Below, one piece after another: positions 19,601-26,520 of a stretch of 36,045 nucleotides of DNA. The DNA is from Paenibacillaceae bacterium (GTDB lineage Bacteria > Bacillota > Clostridia > Lachnospirales > Lachnospiraceae), in NCBI GenBank assembly GCA_015057715.1, contig SVDS01000022.1, positions 10,221 through 46,265 of the forward strand, in the 5' to 3' direction. Under the pieces are notes generated by a model. That model had not been told where the DNA came from and did not search any database. It saw only the letters and a list, made by a program, of their open reading frames with translations. Both the position numbers and the translations under genes were made by a program. Position 1 is the first letter of the stretch. Each line of letters opens with the position of its first letter.

Positions 19601-22600
19601 GAGTCTCCTTCATTGAAGGCTTCTCCCTTTCCATCAGACTGTGTATTCCAACCATTAAATACATATCCATCTTTCTTTAATGGAAGCCAGGTTTCGCCTT
19701 CATACCCTCCTGCTTTTGCTACAGTAACATTAGCATTCAGATCATATCCCTGACCATCTGGAGTTAAACCGCCAGTATTACCATTTCCAGCATAGTCAAC
19801 ATAATAGCTCTCTTTATTTCGAATGATACCATCTACATGCCAGCCTTCCGTTCCACAAGCTGCTGACTCGTATTTTATAACATACCATTCAATATACTGA
19901 TTCTTTTGAAGATTTTTATCTTCCCAACTAGCAGTAACCTCATAAAACTTATCATTTAAATTCGCCTGTACATTGTCTTTTCCTGTTACTGTTATTAAGG
20001 GATTGATATAATTTAATAGATTATCACCCGATCCTATGGTCTTAAAATATTGACCGTAATCCTTATAAATAAATTCATAGTTGCGACTGGTCTGGTTTCT
20101 TGGCTCTGCCGGCAGATCACCGCCATCATTTAAAACCGCTACCCATAACCGGCCTGACGCGCTGCCCCCGGTTTGTGCCCAAACCGCATATAAAGTTTTT
20201 GCATTAGCGGTTTCACTGGCATCTAATGTGAAGGTGTCTGTATAAACTTCATTATATCCTGCATTTCCCTTAGCAGTTATTTTACCTCCGTCCGGAGAGT
20301 CGCTCCACCCCATAAATTTGTAATTGGCTCTGGTTAAGCTGCTGCCATCTGGTAATTCAATTGAATCCCCCGGTTTTGCATTCTTTGAAGGTACGGATCC
20401 CTTACCACCATTGGCATCAAACTGGACTGTTATACCATTCTGCGTATACCATAAATAAATGCTGTTCTTTTCCAAATCCGTCCAATTAGATGATGAAGTT
20501 TTATAATAAATAGTATAATCCCATAAACCATCATCACATCTGAGGGATTGAATCACAGATCCGCTTAGGAAATTGCTTCCCACAGTGGCCTTATTAAAGG
20601 TATATCCACTTACATCAGGTGCAATATCTTTCATTGATACAGATTTTCCAATGGACAGACTATCAGAACGTATCGCATCTGTTCCAATCGGAATAGCCGC
20701 TCCATTGTCGTATTTTACTAAATTTAATGGAAGAGATTTTCTCCCCCAAAAATTACTAAACACGATTGTATAAGTTGAAAAATGTTCCGCCTCAAACGTA
20801 ATTTCATTTATGCCTTTATTTTCCTGTACATTTAATTCCTCTGAAACGGGCTCCACAGAAGCCACATCTGCCGCTGTCACCTTTGCCTGTGGTTCATCTT
20901 CCTTAGTCGTGGCGACATAAACTACCTCAACCGTATTCGCTTCCCTGCTGTGGTTCTCCATGGGTGTTCCGGAAAACGTCACCTGTACAGAACCATTCCA
21001 GATCTGGTTATCCAGTTTGTTGCCGCTGCGGTCAAGAAGATCAATGTTATAGGATAAAGAGCTGATTACCTCTTTTGCCTCTCCATCCTCTTTTGACTGA
21101 GCCTCGACCTTCTCTTTTACTGCATCCCCAATACCGGTAACAATCACTGCTGATGCTTTTACGCCTGCGGGTAATACCCCTTCCGGTGCATGCAAACGTA
21201 TAATGGTGCCATCTTCCATAACAAGCTGGGAAGAAAATTCCGGATGTTCTCCTGTTTCCGACATATGAACTTCAACTTCCTGATCCTCATAAATCTCAGG
21301 AACAGAATACCAGGCGGTTTGTGAACCATCTGTATTATCTGTTACCGAATCAGATTTCAATGTTTGTCCATTCGCCGTTACACTCTCAATCCCATATCCA
21401 ATCTGATTCTTAACGCCAAAGGTCAACTCCTGACCTTCCTCAACTCCCCTTGGTCCTTCAATAATACGGGCACTGGCTTCCGGATCGATTTTATATGAAA
21501 TCTTATATCCATCATAGTCTTCCAACGCTTTTAACTGATTGATTGTAACCGTATATGCCTTGGCAGTGGAACAATATCCAATACCAACCAAATCGGCTGT
21601 TCCGGCTGGAGAAGCCTTTGTTTCTGAGTCTGGCGTCTCTGGTACTGGCTTGCTTTCCGAAGGGGAAGCCGTTCCAGCAGCTGCATTGGCCGTACCCCCT
21701 GCCGTATTCTTGCCTGCAGACGCAGACTGGCTTTCTGCCGGAGCCTGGGTGGTTTCAGGCTGGGTAGTTTCCATCTGGGACGTTTCCGCCTGGGTTGATT
21801 CAGCCTTTGGGGTCTCAGCCTGCGTTGACTCAACCTGTTTTGTCTCGACTTGTGTTATCTCTGCCTGTGTCGTTTCTGCCTTGGTTGACGCCTCTGTCTC
21901 CTTTGATTCTCTCACATTCTCGGGATCAACAGCAGCTGTCTCTTCACTGACTTCTACAGCTTCCGTTACCTCACCATTTTCTTTGGCAGTAACTATGGGT
22001 GCATTGTGGCGAATAATAGAAGCCACTGGCTCAGAGACTTCGCTATCAGGAACCGGAATCTCTTCTGACTCAGCTGACTCTTTTAATGTTTCCTCTGCCG
22101 GAGCCTTAGTCTGGCTTTCTGTTGGAGCAGCTATCGTCTCCTCTGGCAGTTTTGACTGCGTCTCTGGTGTTGATGTGGTCTCCTCCGGTGCTGATACAGT
22201 CTCCTCTGCTGCTGTAGTCTCCTTTACAGGTACAGACTCAACTGCTTTCCCAGCCTCTGCAGGAGTTGCTGTTTCCGGTACCTTTGTTTCTCCGGTTACA
22301 GTTGGTTGTTCTGGCTTTGTAACAACATTTACTTCCTCTTTACCAAATGCTGATTCATAACTCCTTACCGTAATGCGGTTGGTCTTTTTCACCTTTTCTA
22401 CGCCGTTATCCATCCTGGTAATTTCTGTGGAACAGCTAATGGTATTTTCTCCGTTATTTACGTACAAGAAAACAATTTCTTCATCGCCGGTTACCATATA
22501 CATGTCATCAGCATTTTCCGGTATGCGGACAAACACACGCAGCTGTGCATCCACACCTTCCCCCTCAAGTTCAGGAAATGCTTCGTAAATCTTACCTTTT

Positions 22601-22884
22601 CCAAAAAATAGTTCCTTAAATTCCGCAATTTTACCATTGGTGAAATCCAGATCCTCTGCTGTCACCTCATCCCCATTGACAATCGCATCTTCAATGGCTT
22701 TGATAAGCTGCGATCCCCCCACTGAGAAAGTAACGGACTCCGATGAACTGGCTGCATACACCTGATTTGTGTCTGCACCTACATTGGCCAGTATCATGGC
22801 CGCAGCAAGCAAAAATGCCAGTAATCGTTTTTGAAAACAGTATAATGTCCGTGACGGTATCCTAGATCTTTTTCTTTTTTTCAT
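13648..22884 (-). CDS. Giant LPKTG-anchored repeat surface protein (adhesin-like)
   Basis: A 3078-residue secreted, wall-anchored protein. Order: basic n-region and signal peptide (1-44, cleavage after VYA); N-terminal domain (about 48-180); Thr/Glu/Pro/Ala-rich stalk (about 185-440) with a pentapeptide array (335-379); Ig-like/ZU5-like region (about 440-750, ending in HFSTYTIVFS); three InlB-B-like modules (about 815-1205; e.g. GITVQFDANGGKG, YKFMGWSD, LYAVW); 19 tandem MucBP-like repeats (1206-2618); one diverged repeat (about 2619-2692); two copies of a MucBP-like plus InlB-B-like pair (to about 2960); Gly/Ser linker; sorting signal LPKTG at 3043-3047, hydrophobic helix and basic tail. Sortase should link it to peptidoglycan. 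Ligand unknown; adhesion is inferred from the architecture. No sortase gene nearby. Start ATG at 22884, with GAGGAG about 12 bases upstream. Confidence 0.9.
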   Translation of the reverse strand: MKKRKRSRIPSRTLYCFQKRLLAFLLAAAMILANVGADTNQVYAASSSESVTFSVGGSQLIKAIEDAIVNGDEVTAEDLDFTNGKIAEFKELFFGKGKIYEAFPELEGEGVDAQLRVFVRIPENADDMYMVTGDEEIVFLYVNNGENTISCSTEITRMDNGVEKVKKTNRITVRSYESAFGKEEVNVVTKPEQPTVTGETKVPETATPAEAGKAVESVPVKETTAAEETVSAPEETTSTPETQSKLPEETIAAPTESQTKAPAEETLKESAESEEIPVPDSEVSEPVASIIRHNAPIVTAKENGEVTEAVEVSEETAAVDPENVRESKETEASTKAETTQAEITQVETKQVESTQAETPKAESTQAETSQMETTQPETTQAPAESQSASAGKNTAGGTANAAAGTASPSESKPVPETPDSETKASPAGTADLVGIGYCSTAKAYTVTINQLKALEDYDGYKISYKIDPEASARIIEGPRGVEEGQELTFGVKNQIGYGIESVTANGQTLKSDSVTDNTDGSQTAWYSVPEIYEDQEVEVHMSETGEHPEFSSQLVMEDGTIIRLHAPEGVLPAGVKASAVIVTGIGDAVKEKVEAQSKEDGEAKEVISSLSYNIDLLDRSGNKLDNQIWNGSVQVTFSGTPMENHSREANTVEVVYVATTKEDEPQAKVTAADVASVEPVSEELNVQENKGINEITFEAEHFSTYTIVFSNFWGRKSLPLNLVKYDNGAAIPIGTDAIRSDSLSIGKSVSMKDIAPDVSGYTFNKATVGSNFLSGSVIQSLRCDDGLWDYTIYYKTSSSNWTDLEKNSIYLWYTQNGITVQFDANGGKGSVPSKNAKPGDSIELPDGSSLTRANYKFMGWSDSPDGGKITAKGNAGYNEVYTDTFTLDASETANAKTLYAVWAQTGGSASGRLWVAVLNDGGDLPAEPRNQTSRNYEFIYKDYGQYFKTIGSGDNLLNYINPLITVTGKDNVQANLNDKFYEVTASWEDKNLQKNQYIEWYVIKYESAACGTEGWHVDGIIRNKESYYVDYAGNGNTGGLTPDGQGYDLNANVTVAKAGGYEGETWLPLKKDGYVFNGWNTQSDGKGEAFNEGDSFSLTKDFIAANHSKTDNTVTLYAQWRLKNSVQIKYQAVGEGDVSPASEYLNPDIGVSKGAAATPDKGYKFSGWYSDAACTVLVSATAKYTPERPANGWADGTTFYARFVVDDTQKFGYTVNYYIKGTTAAVPGLVALTGSAPVGTFTWKNEPKTATGYKLVTSPPQPTSMTITAAGSNEQMVYYEIDETQKFNYTVNYFVKGTTTPVPGLSTLTGSAPVGTFTWRNEPVTTTGYKLVTSSQQPASMTITAAGPNVQTVYYEIDDTQKFGYTVNYYIKGTTTAVPGLVSLNGNAPIGTFTWSNVTKTATGYKLVTSSPQPTSMTITAAGPNQQTVYYEVDETQKFDYTVNYYIKGTTAVVPGLKALTGSAPVGAFTWKNEPKTATGYKLMAEQPVSMTITSAGPNVQTVYYETDETQKFNYTVNYYIKGTTTAVPGLAQLSGSAPVGTFTWSNVTKTATGYKLVTSSQQPTSMTITADGLNVKTVYYEIDETQKFGYTVNYYIKGTTTAVPGLTPLTGKAPVGEFSWRNEPKTETGYKLMDGQPESMTITAAGPNVKVVYYEVDKAQTFGYTVNYYIKDTTTAVPGITVLTGRAPIGEFSWRNEPKTETGYKLMAGQPSSMTITADGPNVKTVFYEIDETQKFGYTVNYFIKGSTVPVPGLTALTGREPVGEYGWANPPKTDTGYKLMAGQPTSMIITAAGSNVKTVYYETDETQKFDYTVNYYIKETTTVVPGLTTMSGKAPVGEFSWRNEPKTETGYRLMLGQPETMTITSAGPNVKTVYYEIDDTQKFDYTVNFYIKNTTTAVPGLKALTDRASVGEVSWKNISETETGYKLMAGQPNSMTITSAGPNVKAVYYEIDETQKFDYTVNYFIKGTTAAVPGLTALAGKAPVGEFTWKNEPKTKTGYKLVAEQPESMTITAAGPNEKTVYYEIDEMQKFGYTVNYYIKDTETGVPGLTPLTGSEPVGTFTWKNEPKTATGYKLVAEQPTSMTITADGPNVKTVYYEIDESQKFDYTVNYYIKDTTTGVPGLTPLTGSEPVGTFTWKNESKTPTGYKLVDDQPESMTITSTGPNEKTVYYEIDETQKFAYKVNYYIKDTTIGVPGLTSLTGNEPVGAFTWKNEPKTVTGYKLVADQPAGMTITAEGPNEKTVYYEIDETQNFDYSVNYYIKDTTTVVPGLESLTGKKPVGEFTWTNMPKTAGYKLMADQPTSMTITSEGPNEKTVYYEIDDTQKFGYTVNFFIKDTTTAVPGLNPLTGSVPVGDITWKNDPKTTTGYKLMAEQPESMTITAAGPNQKTVYYEIDESQKFDYSVNYYIKDTTTAVPGLDALTGSEPVGEISWINTPKTTTGYKLVADQPASMTITAAGPNEKTVYYEVDETQKFDYRVNYYIKDTTTAVPGLDALTGSEPVGEFTWTNKSKTTTGYKLMAGQPTSMTITSAGSNEKTVYYEIDDTQKFDYSVNYYIKDTTTAVPGLESLTASAPVGEVTWINPPKTTTGYKLMAEQPESMTITSEGPNEKTVYYEIDEDQTLNYKIKYFYNNSEDAGAEENQKVLVAEPTVNQVTLKEKAGYKLSDKPYNPELPTVITGENNVINVYYDPVQVNYMVDLYYQVNGEYTEQPTYSYTRNGYTESKAEVTADDRQIKKPGYVFDEAKENVLGGAIAGDGSLVLKVYFKQQFTVTYAPGTQGTFATQKAEGLDYNTVTPEYDGKPMGKPGYVFAGWSPKPEPVVTADNTYVAQWISSTSTKYTVEFYYESKGKYPEKANNSSLRAGTTDAMAAVTDSDKAALSGYILDSKAANVFEAAVAGDGGMVLRVYFKQQFAITYNPGEHGSFNAQTNTGLSYGDAVPAFEGQTTANGNYSFIGWNKEIAKTVSDNVVYTALWSYNGGGSSGGSSGGSSGGGPRATGTRAVGGPGDTTVTIEPVPVPLANLPENTNLVTIDDGNIPLAGLPKTGDRAPVQGVAAIVSGILLAAYLAISHRRRDER
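13744..13758 (-). other. Sortase motif LPKTG
   Basis: Codons CTT CCA AAG ACC GGT encode LPKTG, 36 residues from the C-terminus, followed by a hydrophobic segment (VQGVAAIVSGILLAAYLAI) and a basic tail (HRRRDER). This is a complete cell-wall sorting signal. Confidence 0.93.
15031..19269 (-). repeat. 19 tandem 219-228-base repeats (MucBP-like, 73-76 residues each)
   Basis: The array spans 4239 bases = 1413 residues: four copies of 76 residues (copies 1, 2, 3 and 5 from the N-terminal side), fourteen of 74 and one of 73 (copy 15). Consensus pieces: DETQKFDYTVNYYIK, TTTAVPGL, LTGSAPVGEFTW, KNEPKTATGYKL, QPTSMTITAAGPN, KTVYYEI. Copies begin with DDTQKF or DETQKF. A twentieth, strongly diverged copy follows to about 14809. 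The two-residue length difference comes from a TSS/TSP insertion after GYKLV. Confidence 0.95.
21748..21882 (-). repeat. Nine 15-base (pentapeptide) repeats, consensus QAETT
   Basis: Nine in-frame pentapeptides run KAETT, QAEIT, QVETK, QVEST, QAETP, KAEST, QAETS, QMETT, QPETT, then decay into QAPAE. They lie in the Thr/Glu-rich stalk of the giant surface protein, residues 335-379. The stretch is likely extended and protease-resistant, and could carry sugars. Confidence 0.85.
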
Positions 22885-23180
22885 ACATACACATTTCTCC
22901 TCTCATAATATTTTTCCATAATAAGGATAAAATGCCTAATTACTGCATAAGTATATGAAACGGCATTTTTCCGATTTGGTACGTTCTAAAAAACATATTT
23001 TGTAATATTATATGATAGGAATGTCAAATTTAATCCAACTTTGTACAAGGAATGCTAAATAATGTTATATTTTCCAGGTACTTTTTATTTGTCTGCATTG
23101 TTAAGTGAAGGGGTTCATATAGAAGGACAACCCTTATACCCAACCCCTCTCCTGTAATCATTCAGATTTAACAATAAAAA
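22885..23180 (-). other. Leader/promoter region of the giant surface gene
   Basis: This AT-rich stretch between the carD terminators and the giant gene has no open frame of note. It holds a TTGACA promoter (22999-23027), an inverted repeat 22929-22936 / 22962-22969 (AAAATGCC/GGCATTTT, 25-base loop) in the likely 5' leader, and a nested hairpin at 23109-23148 (outer stem AGGGGTT/AACCCCT, inner TATA-AGG/CCT-TATA). Neither structure matches an RNA family I recognise. Confidence 0.4.
22999..23027 (-). promoter_or_regulatory. Candidate promoter of the giant surface gene
   Basis: A perfect -35 TTGACA (23022-23027) is followed 17 bases later by TACAAA (22999-23004); a perfect TATAAT (23007-23012) also lies nearby but at the wrong distance from that -35. 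The leader would be about 110 bases. Confidence 0.45.
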
Positions 23181-23232
23181 ATACCCTTATGGCAAGACAC
23201 AAACTCATATTTGTGCTTTGCCATAAGGGTAT
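23181..23232 (-). terminator. Second terminator after carD
   Basis: Bases 23181-23195 are the exact complement of 23218-23232 (15 pairs), with further pairing ACACAAA/TTTGTG inside. On the minus strand the stem runs straight into TATTTTTTATTG, a strong T-tract; on the plus strand there is none. Confidence 0.85.
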
Positions 23233-23250
23233 AAAACAACTCTATGAACA

Positions 23251-23302
23251 ACAAATTAAAGAACGTCCTCCCAGTGATACGGGAGGACGCTCTTTAATTT
23301 GT
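23251..23302 (-). terminator. First terminator of carD, overlapping its stop codon
   Basis: Bases 23251-23272 pair with 23281-23302 over 22 positions with one non-Watson-Crick pair that is G-U only on the minus strand, and an eight-base loop. The 5' arm contains the TAA stop (23294-23296) and the last codons of carD. Confidence 0.85.
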
Positions 23303-23812
23303 TACATCTGAAAAGACACGGCTCATTACCATATCTTTTATTCCATCTTTATCCACTTCCAAAGCTGCTGCCAGCTCACCATATAACAGATCCTCTGCCT
23401 TATTAAAATAGAAATCATCCTTTGCAGTATTCTTTTTGCCTTCTGCAAGTCTCTTTCTTTTTTTCAAATACAGTGTCTTTACAATCTGCATCCAGCCGGC
23501 ACATTCACATTTTAGCATGATGGCCTTAAAAATACATTCCCGTTCTCTTTCATCCAACACCCAGATTGCTTCGATGCTGGGGATCTGATCGATGAGATCC
23601 ATTGCTTCCTCCCTGGTAGCAGCGGCTCTGATAGCTGTTTTTCGGTTATCAACAGGTGTGTAAACGGCACTTTGGTGCTCCTCGTAAAGAGGCTTCAGGG
23701 TATAATAGGTCCTCTCCTGATCTGCCTCATACATACGCAGATTCCCGATTTCCTTTACCTCACAGATCCCATGGCTGCCGAATACTACTAAATCATTTAC
23801 CTGAAACATCAT
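23294..23812 (-). CDS. CarD/CdnL/TRCF-domain transcriptional regulator
   Basis: A 172-residue protein. Residues 1-60 form a CarD_CdnL_TRCF domain (FQVNDLVVFGSHGICEVKEI, then YYTLKPLY and YTPVD), the RNA-polymerase beta-subunit interaction module shared with Mfd; the rest is helical (LYLKKRKRLAEGKK, KAEDLLYGELA), as in CarD. CarD proteins stabilise open promoter complexes in actinobacteria and myxobacteria; in Clostridia the target genes are unknown. AGGAGG lies before two adjacent ATGs (23812 and 23809); either could start. Own promoter and two terminators: a single-gene unit. Confidence 0.88.
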   Translation of the reverse strand: MMFQVNDLVVFGSHGICEVKEIGNLRMYEADQERTYYTLKPLYEEHQSAVYTPVDNRKTAIRAAATREEAMDLIDQIPSIEAIWVLDERERECIFKAIMLKCECAGWMQIVKTLYLKKRKRLAEGKKNTAKDDFYFNKAEDLLYGELAAALEVDKDGIKDMVMSRVFSDVTN

Positions 23813-23861
23813 TCATTCCTCCTGTCAGAATACCAACACACTGTTACAATAAAAATCAAAC

Positions 23862-23895
23862 GCTATACTACTAGTGTAACACTTTTTCAAGTGTT
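23862..23895 (-). promoter_or_regulatory. carD promoter with overlapping palindrome
   Basis: On the minus strand TTGAAA (23885-23890), 17 bases, TATAGC (23862-23867). A perfect inverted repeat AACACTT-TTTC-AAGTGTT (23878-23895) covers the -35 box and is a candidate operator. The start codon is about 50 bases downstream. Confidence 0.5.
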
Positions 23896-23992
23896 TTGTC
23901 AGTGTTTTTTGGATTTCTCCCTATTTTTGTGAAATATAACCAAGGGTACCCCCTGCGTTATTTGTGCATTTTACTAATTTATCAGAAAATAA

Positions 23993-24040
23993 GCACCCAA
24001 AACTGTCTGTATTTTTTTACTGTCAGATAGTTTTGGGTGC
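23993..24040 (-). terminator. Terminator of the deo operon
   Basis: GCACCCAAAACT pairs with AGTTTTGGGTGC (outer 12 pairs, 23993-24004 with 24029-24040), with a further short helix inside. On the minus strand it follows the deoC stop by about 20 bases and leads into TTATTTTCTG. Confidence 0.8.
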
Positions 24041-24059
24041 TCCTCTTATCTACTTTTCT

Positions 24060-24710
24060 TTATTTTTTCTGGGCTGCCAGCTTTACCGCTGCACTTGCTC
24101 CCACGCGATGACATCCTGCATCAATAAAGGCTCTTAAATCTTCCAGCGTCCGGACACCGCCGGCAGCTTTAATCTTTACATCTGGTCCGATGTGCTTTTT
24201 AAATAACTGGATATCTTCCAAAGTCGCTCCGCCAGTTCCAAATCCGGTGGAGGTCTTGATATAATCGGCTCCAGCTGCAGTTACAGCCTTGCACATGGCA
24301 ATCTTTTCTTCCTCTGTTAAATAGCATGCTTCAATAATCACCTTTAAAACCTGATTGCCTGCGGCTTTCTTCAGTTCTGCTATCTCTTCTTCTACCTTCT
24401 TATATTCACCATTTTTCACATCGCTGATATTGACTACCATGTCAACCTCCACAGCTCCGTCTTCAATGGCCTTTTTTGTCTCCAAAACCTTGGATTCGGT
24501 CACGGAATATCCAAGAGGAAATCCGACTACGGTACAAATTGCAAGAGTAGGGAATTCCTTGTGTACGCGGCTGATATAGCAGGGGGGAATGCAGACAGTA
24601 GCTGTTTTATATTCTACCGCCTCCCTGCACAGTTCTTCAATATCTTCCCATGTGGCAAACGCCTTTAACTGGGTATGGTCTACATAACTTAACATTTCTA
24701 AATCGGTCAT
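24060..24710 (-). CDS. deoC: Deoxyribose-phosphate aldolase
   Basis: A 216-residue class I aldolase that splits 2-deoxyribose 5-phosphate into glyceraldehyde 3-phosphate and acetaldehyde. Key residues: Asp90 (VEVDMVVN), Schiff-base Lys152 (DYIKTSTGF) and Lys181 (KIKAAGG). Length and the N-terminal YVDHTQLKA match the family. Last gene of the operon deoB-cdd-pdp-deoC, 13 bases after the phosphorylase; weak ribosome binding site AAAGGA seven bases upstream of ATG. Confidence 0.96.
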   Translation of the reverse strand: MTDLEMLSYVDHTQLKAFATWEDIEELCREAVEYKTATVCIPPCYISRVHKEFPTLAICTVVGFPLGYSVTESKVLETKKAIEDGAVEVDMVVNISDVKNGEYKKVEEEIAELKKAAGNQVLKVIIEACYLTEEEKIAMCKAVTAAGADYIKTSTGFGTGGATLEDIQLFKKHIGPDVKIKAAGGVRTLEDLRAFIDAGCHRVGASAAVKLAAQKK

Positions 24711-24723
24711 TGTTTTATCCTTT

Positions 24724-26052
24724 CTATCCTACCAGGTTCTTTACGCCTTCTCTGGTAACTCTGGCATAAATCAGAGGCTCCTCCTCCGGTTTTCCATGGG
24801 CAATGGTAACTGCTTTTAAGAATTCCTCTTCAGCGGCATCAAACAGTTCCTGCTTTGAGGTGTAGAGCACGGCAATGGTTTCACCTTCCTCCACTTCCTG
24901 ACCCACCTTTTTCTTCAGAGCAATCCCAGCTGTATAATCGATGAGGCTTTCCTTGGTAACTCTTCCTGCTCCCAGCATGGAAGAAGCAATTCCGCACTGC
25001 TCCGTGTTCATATGAACCAGATATCCCTTCTTCACTGCCTTAATTTCTCTTCCATAAGGCGCTTTTGCAAAGAGTGATGGATCTAAGATCACAGATGGAT
25101 CTCCGCCCTGTGCCTTTACCATAGCTGCCAGGCGGTTTAAGGCACTGCCATCCGCTATGGTTTTCTCTGCCATGGCAAAACACTCCTCTGGGGTTCCTTT
25201 ACCAGCCAGCCAGAGCATTCCGGAAGCCAGATTTAAGCATACTTCCGTCAAATCCTTTGGTCCTCTGCCCTTTAAGGTCTCTACTGCTTCTATTACCTCC
25301 AGGCTGTTGCCGATTAAATTGCCCAGGGGAATATCCATATTGGTAATGAGAGCCATGGTCTTCTTTCCCGCATGCTCTCCGATCGCCACCATCTTCTCTG
25401 CCAGAGTGACAGAGTCCTGAAGTGTCTTCATAAACGCACCGCTTCCGGTTTTCACATCAAGAAGAATACAGTCACTTCCTGCTGCCAGCTTCTTGCTCAT
25501 AATGGATGCCGCAATCAGCGGAATGCTTTCCACCGTAGCCGTCACATCTCTGAGCGCGTACAGCTTTTTATCTCCAGGTGCCAGATTGCCGGACTGCCCG
25601 ATAACTGACAAACCTGTGGTATTGACAACCTCAAAGAATTCTTCCTCAGTCAGTGTTGTTCTCATGCCTGGAATGGATTCCAGCTTATCCACAGTACCGC
25701 CTGTATGGCCAAGTCCCCTGCCGGACATCTTTGCCACCTTAACGCCGCAGGCCGCTACAATAGGAGCCACCACCAGAGTGGTTTTATCACCAACGCCTCC
25801 AGTGGAGTGCTTATCTACCTTGATCCCCTGAATGGGAGTTAAGTCCACCATATCGCCGGAATGAGCCACTGCATCCGTAAGGATTGCTGTTTCCGTATCG
25901 CTCATCCCTTTAAAATAAATTGCCATCAGCATGGCAGACATCTGATAGTCCGGAATTTCTCCCATTACATAGCCATCTATCATGGAACGGATCTCTTCCT
26001 CTGTCAGAGTTTCTCCATTACGCTTTTTTGCTATTAAATCATACATCCTCAT
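24724..26052 (-). CDS. pdp: Pyrimidine-nucleoside phosphorylase
   Basis: A 442-residue enzyme that phosphorolyses uridine, thymidine and deoxyuridine to base and (deoxy)ribose 1-phosphate. Conserved motifs: MRMYDLIAKKRNG at the start, DKHSTGGVGDKTTL (phosphate binding), KMSGRGLGHTGGTVDKLESIPG (the family signature), and a C-terminal lipoyl-like domain. The start is the ATG at 26052 because GGGAGG precedes it by eleven bases; the ATG at 26073 has that site inside the gene. It feeds deoxyribose 1-phosphate to the phosphopentomutase of the same operon. Confidence 0.95.
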   Translation of the reverse strand: MRMYDLIAKKRNGETLTEEEIRSMIDGYVMGEIPDYQMSAMLMAIYFKGMSDTETAILTDAVAHSGDMVDLTPIQGIKVDKHSTGGVGDKTTLVVAPIVAACGVKVAKMSGRGLGHTGGTVDKLESIPGMRTTLTEEEFFEVVNTTGLSVIGQSGNLAPGDKKLYALRDVTATVESIPLIAASIMSKKLAAGSDCILLDVKTGSGAFMKTLQDSVTLAEKMVAIGEHAGKKTMALITNMDIPLGNLIGNSLEVIEAVETLKGRGPKDLTEVCLNLASGMLWLAGKGTPEECFAMAEKTIADGSALNRLAAMVKAQGGDPSVILDPSLFAKAPYGREIKAVKKGYLVHMNTEQCGIASSMLGAGRVTKESLIDYTAGIALKKKVGQEVEEGETIAVLYTSKQELFDAAEEEFLKAVTIAHGKPEEEPLIYARVTREGVKNLVG

Positions 26053-26077
26053 ATTACTTAAAACCTCCCTCATTTTT

Positions 26078-26506
26078 TCAGTCGGAATTTAAATCCTTCT
26101 TTGTAAATCCCAGGGGAAGCAGTTCTTTTAATGTATAAACAACAGTCTCATCTTCTGCTGCCAGAATTACCTGGAATTCATCCGGGTCACAAAATTCTGC
26201 CATAACCTGACGGCAGACTCCGCAGGGAGCGCAGATGCCTCCCTTTGCCCCTTTTTTATTTCCTACAATGGCAATGGCATCAAATTCCGTCACGCCCTCA
26301 GATACTGCTTTGAAAAATGCCGTGCGTTCCGCACAGTTGGTAGGTGAAAAAGATGCATTCTCAATGTTGCACCCAAGATACACAGTTCCGTTCTTCGCAA
26401 GAAGTGCAGCACCTACCATAAAACCAGAGTAAGGTACATAAGCCCTTTTCTGTGCACGATAGGCTTCCTCTTTCAGCAGCCTGATCGTCGTCTCATTCAG
26501 CTTCAA
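26078..26506 (-). CDS. cdd: Cytidine deaminase
   Basis: A 142-residue homotetrameric-type enzyme converting (deoxy)cytidine to (deoxy)uridine. Zinc ligands Cys58, Cys95 and Cys98 and catalytic Glu60 are present (TNCAERTA, APCGVCRQ); substrate motif GCNIENAS. The start is TTG at 26506: AGGAGG lies seven bases before it and no in-frame ATG is nearby. Product goes to the pyrimidine-nucleoside phosphorylase encoded next. Confidence 0.95.
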   Translation of the reverse strand: MKLNETTIRLLKEEAYRAQKRAYVPYSGFMVGAALLAKNGTVYLGCNIENASFSPTNCAERTAFFKAVSEGVTEFDAIAIVGNKKGAKGGICAPCGVCRQVMAEFCDPDEFQVILAAEDETVVYTLKELLPLGFTKKDLNSD

Positions 26507-26520
26507 TCAAACACCTCCTG

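Noticed and set aside
21539-22360. A 273-codon Ser/Val-rich frame on the plus strand
   Set aside because: It mirrors the Thr/Glu/Ala-rich stalk on the minus strand; low-complexity coding creates long open antisense frames.
23251-23302. The 22-base inverted repeat as ends of a miniature transposable element
   Set aside because: The arms are separated by only eight bases, there is no target-site duplication, and the pairing pattern fits an RNA terminator after carD.
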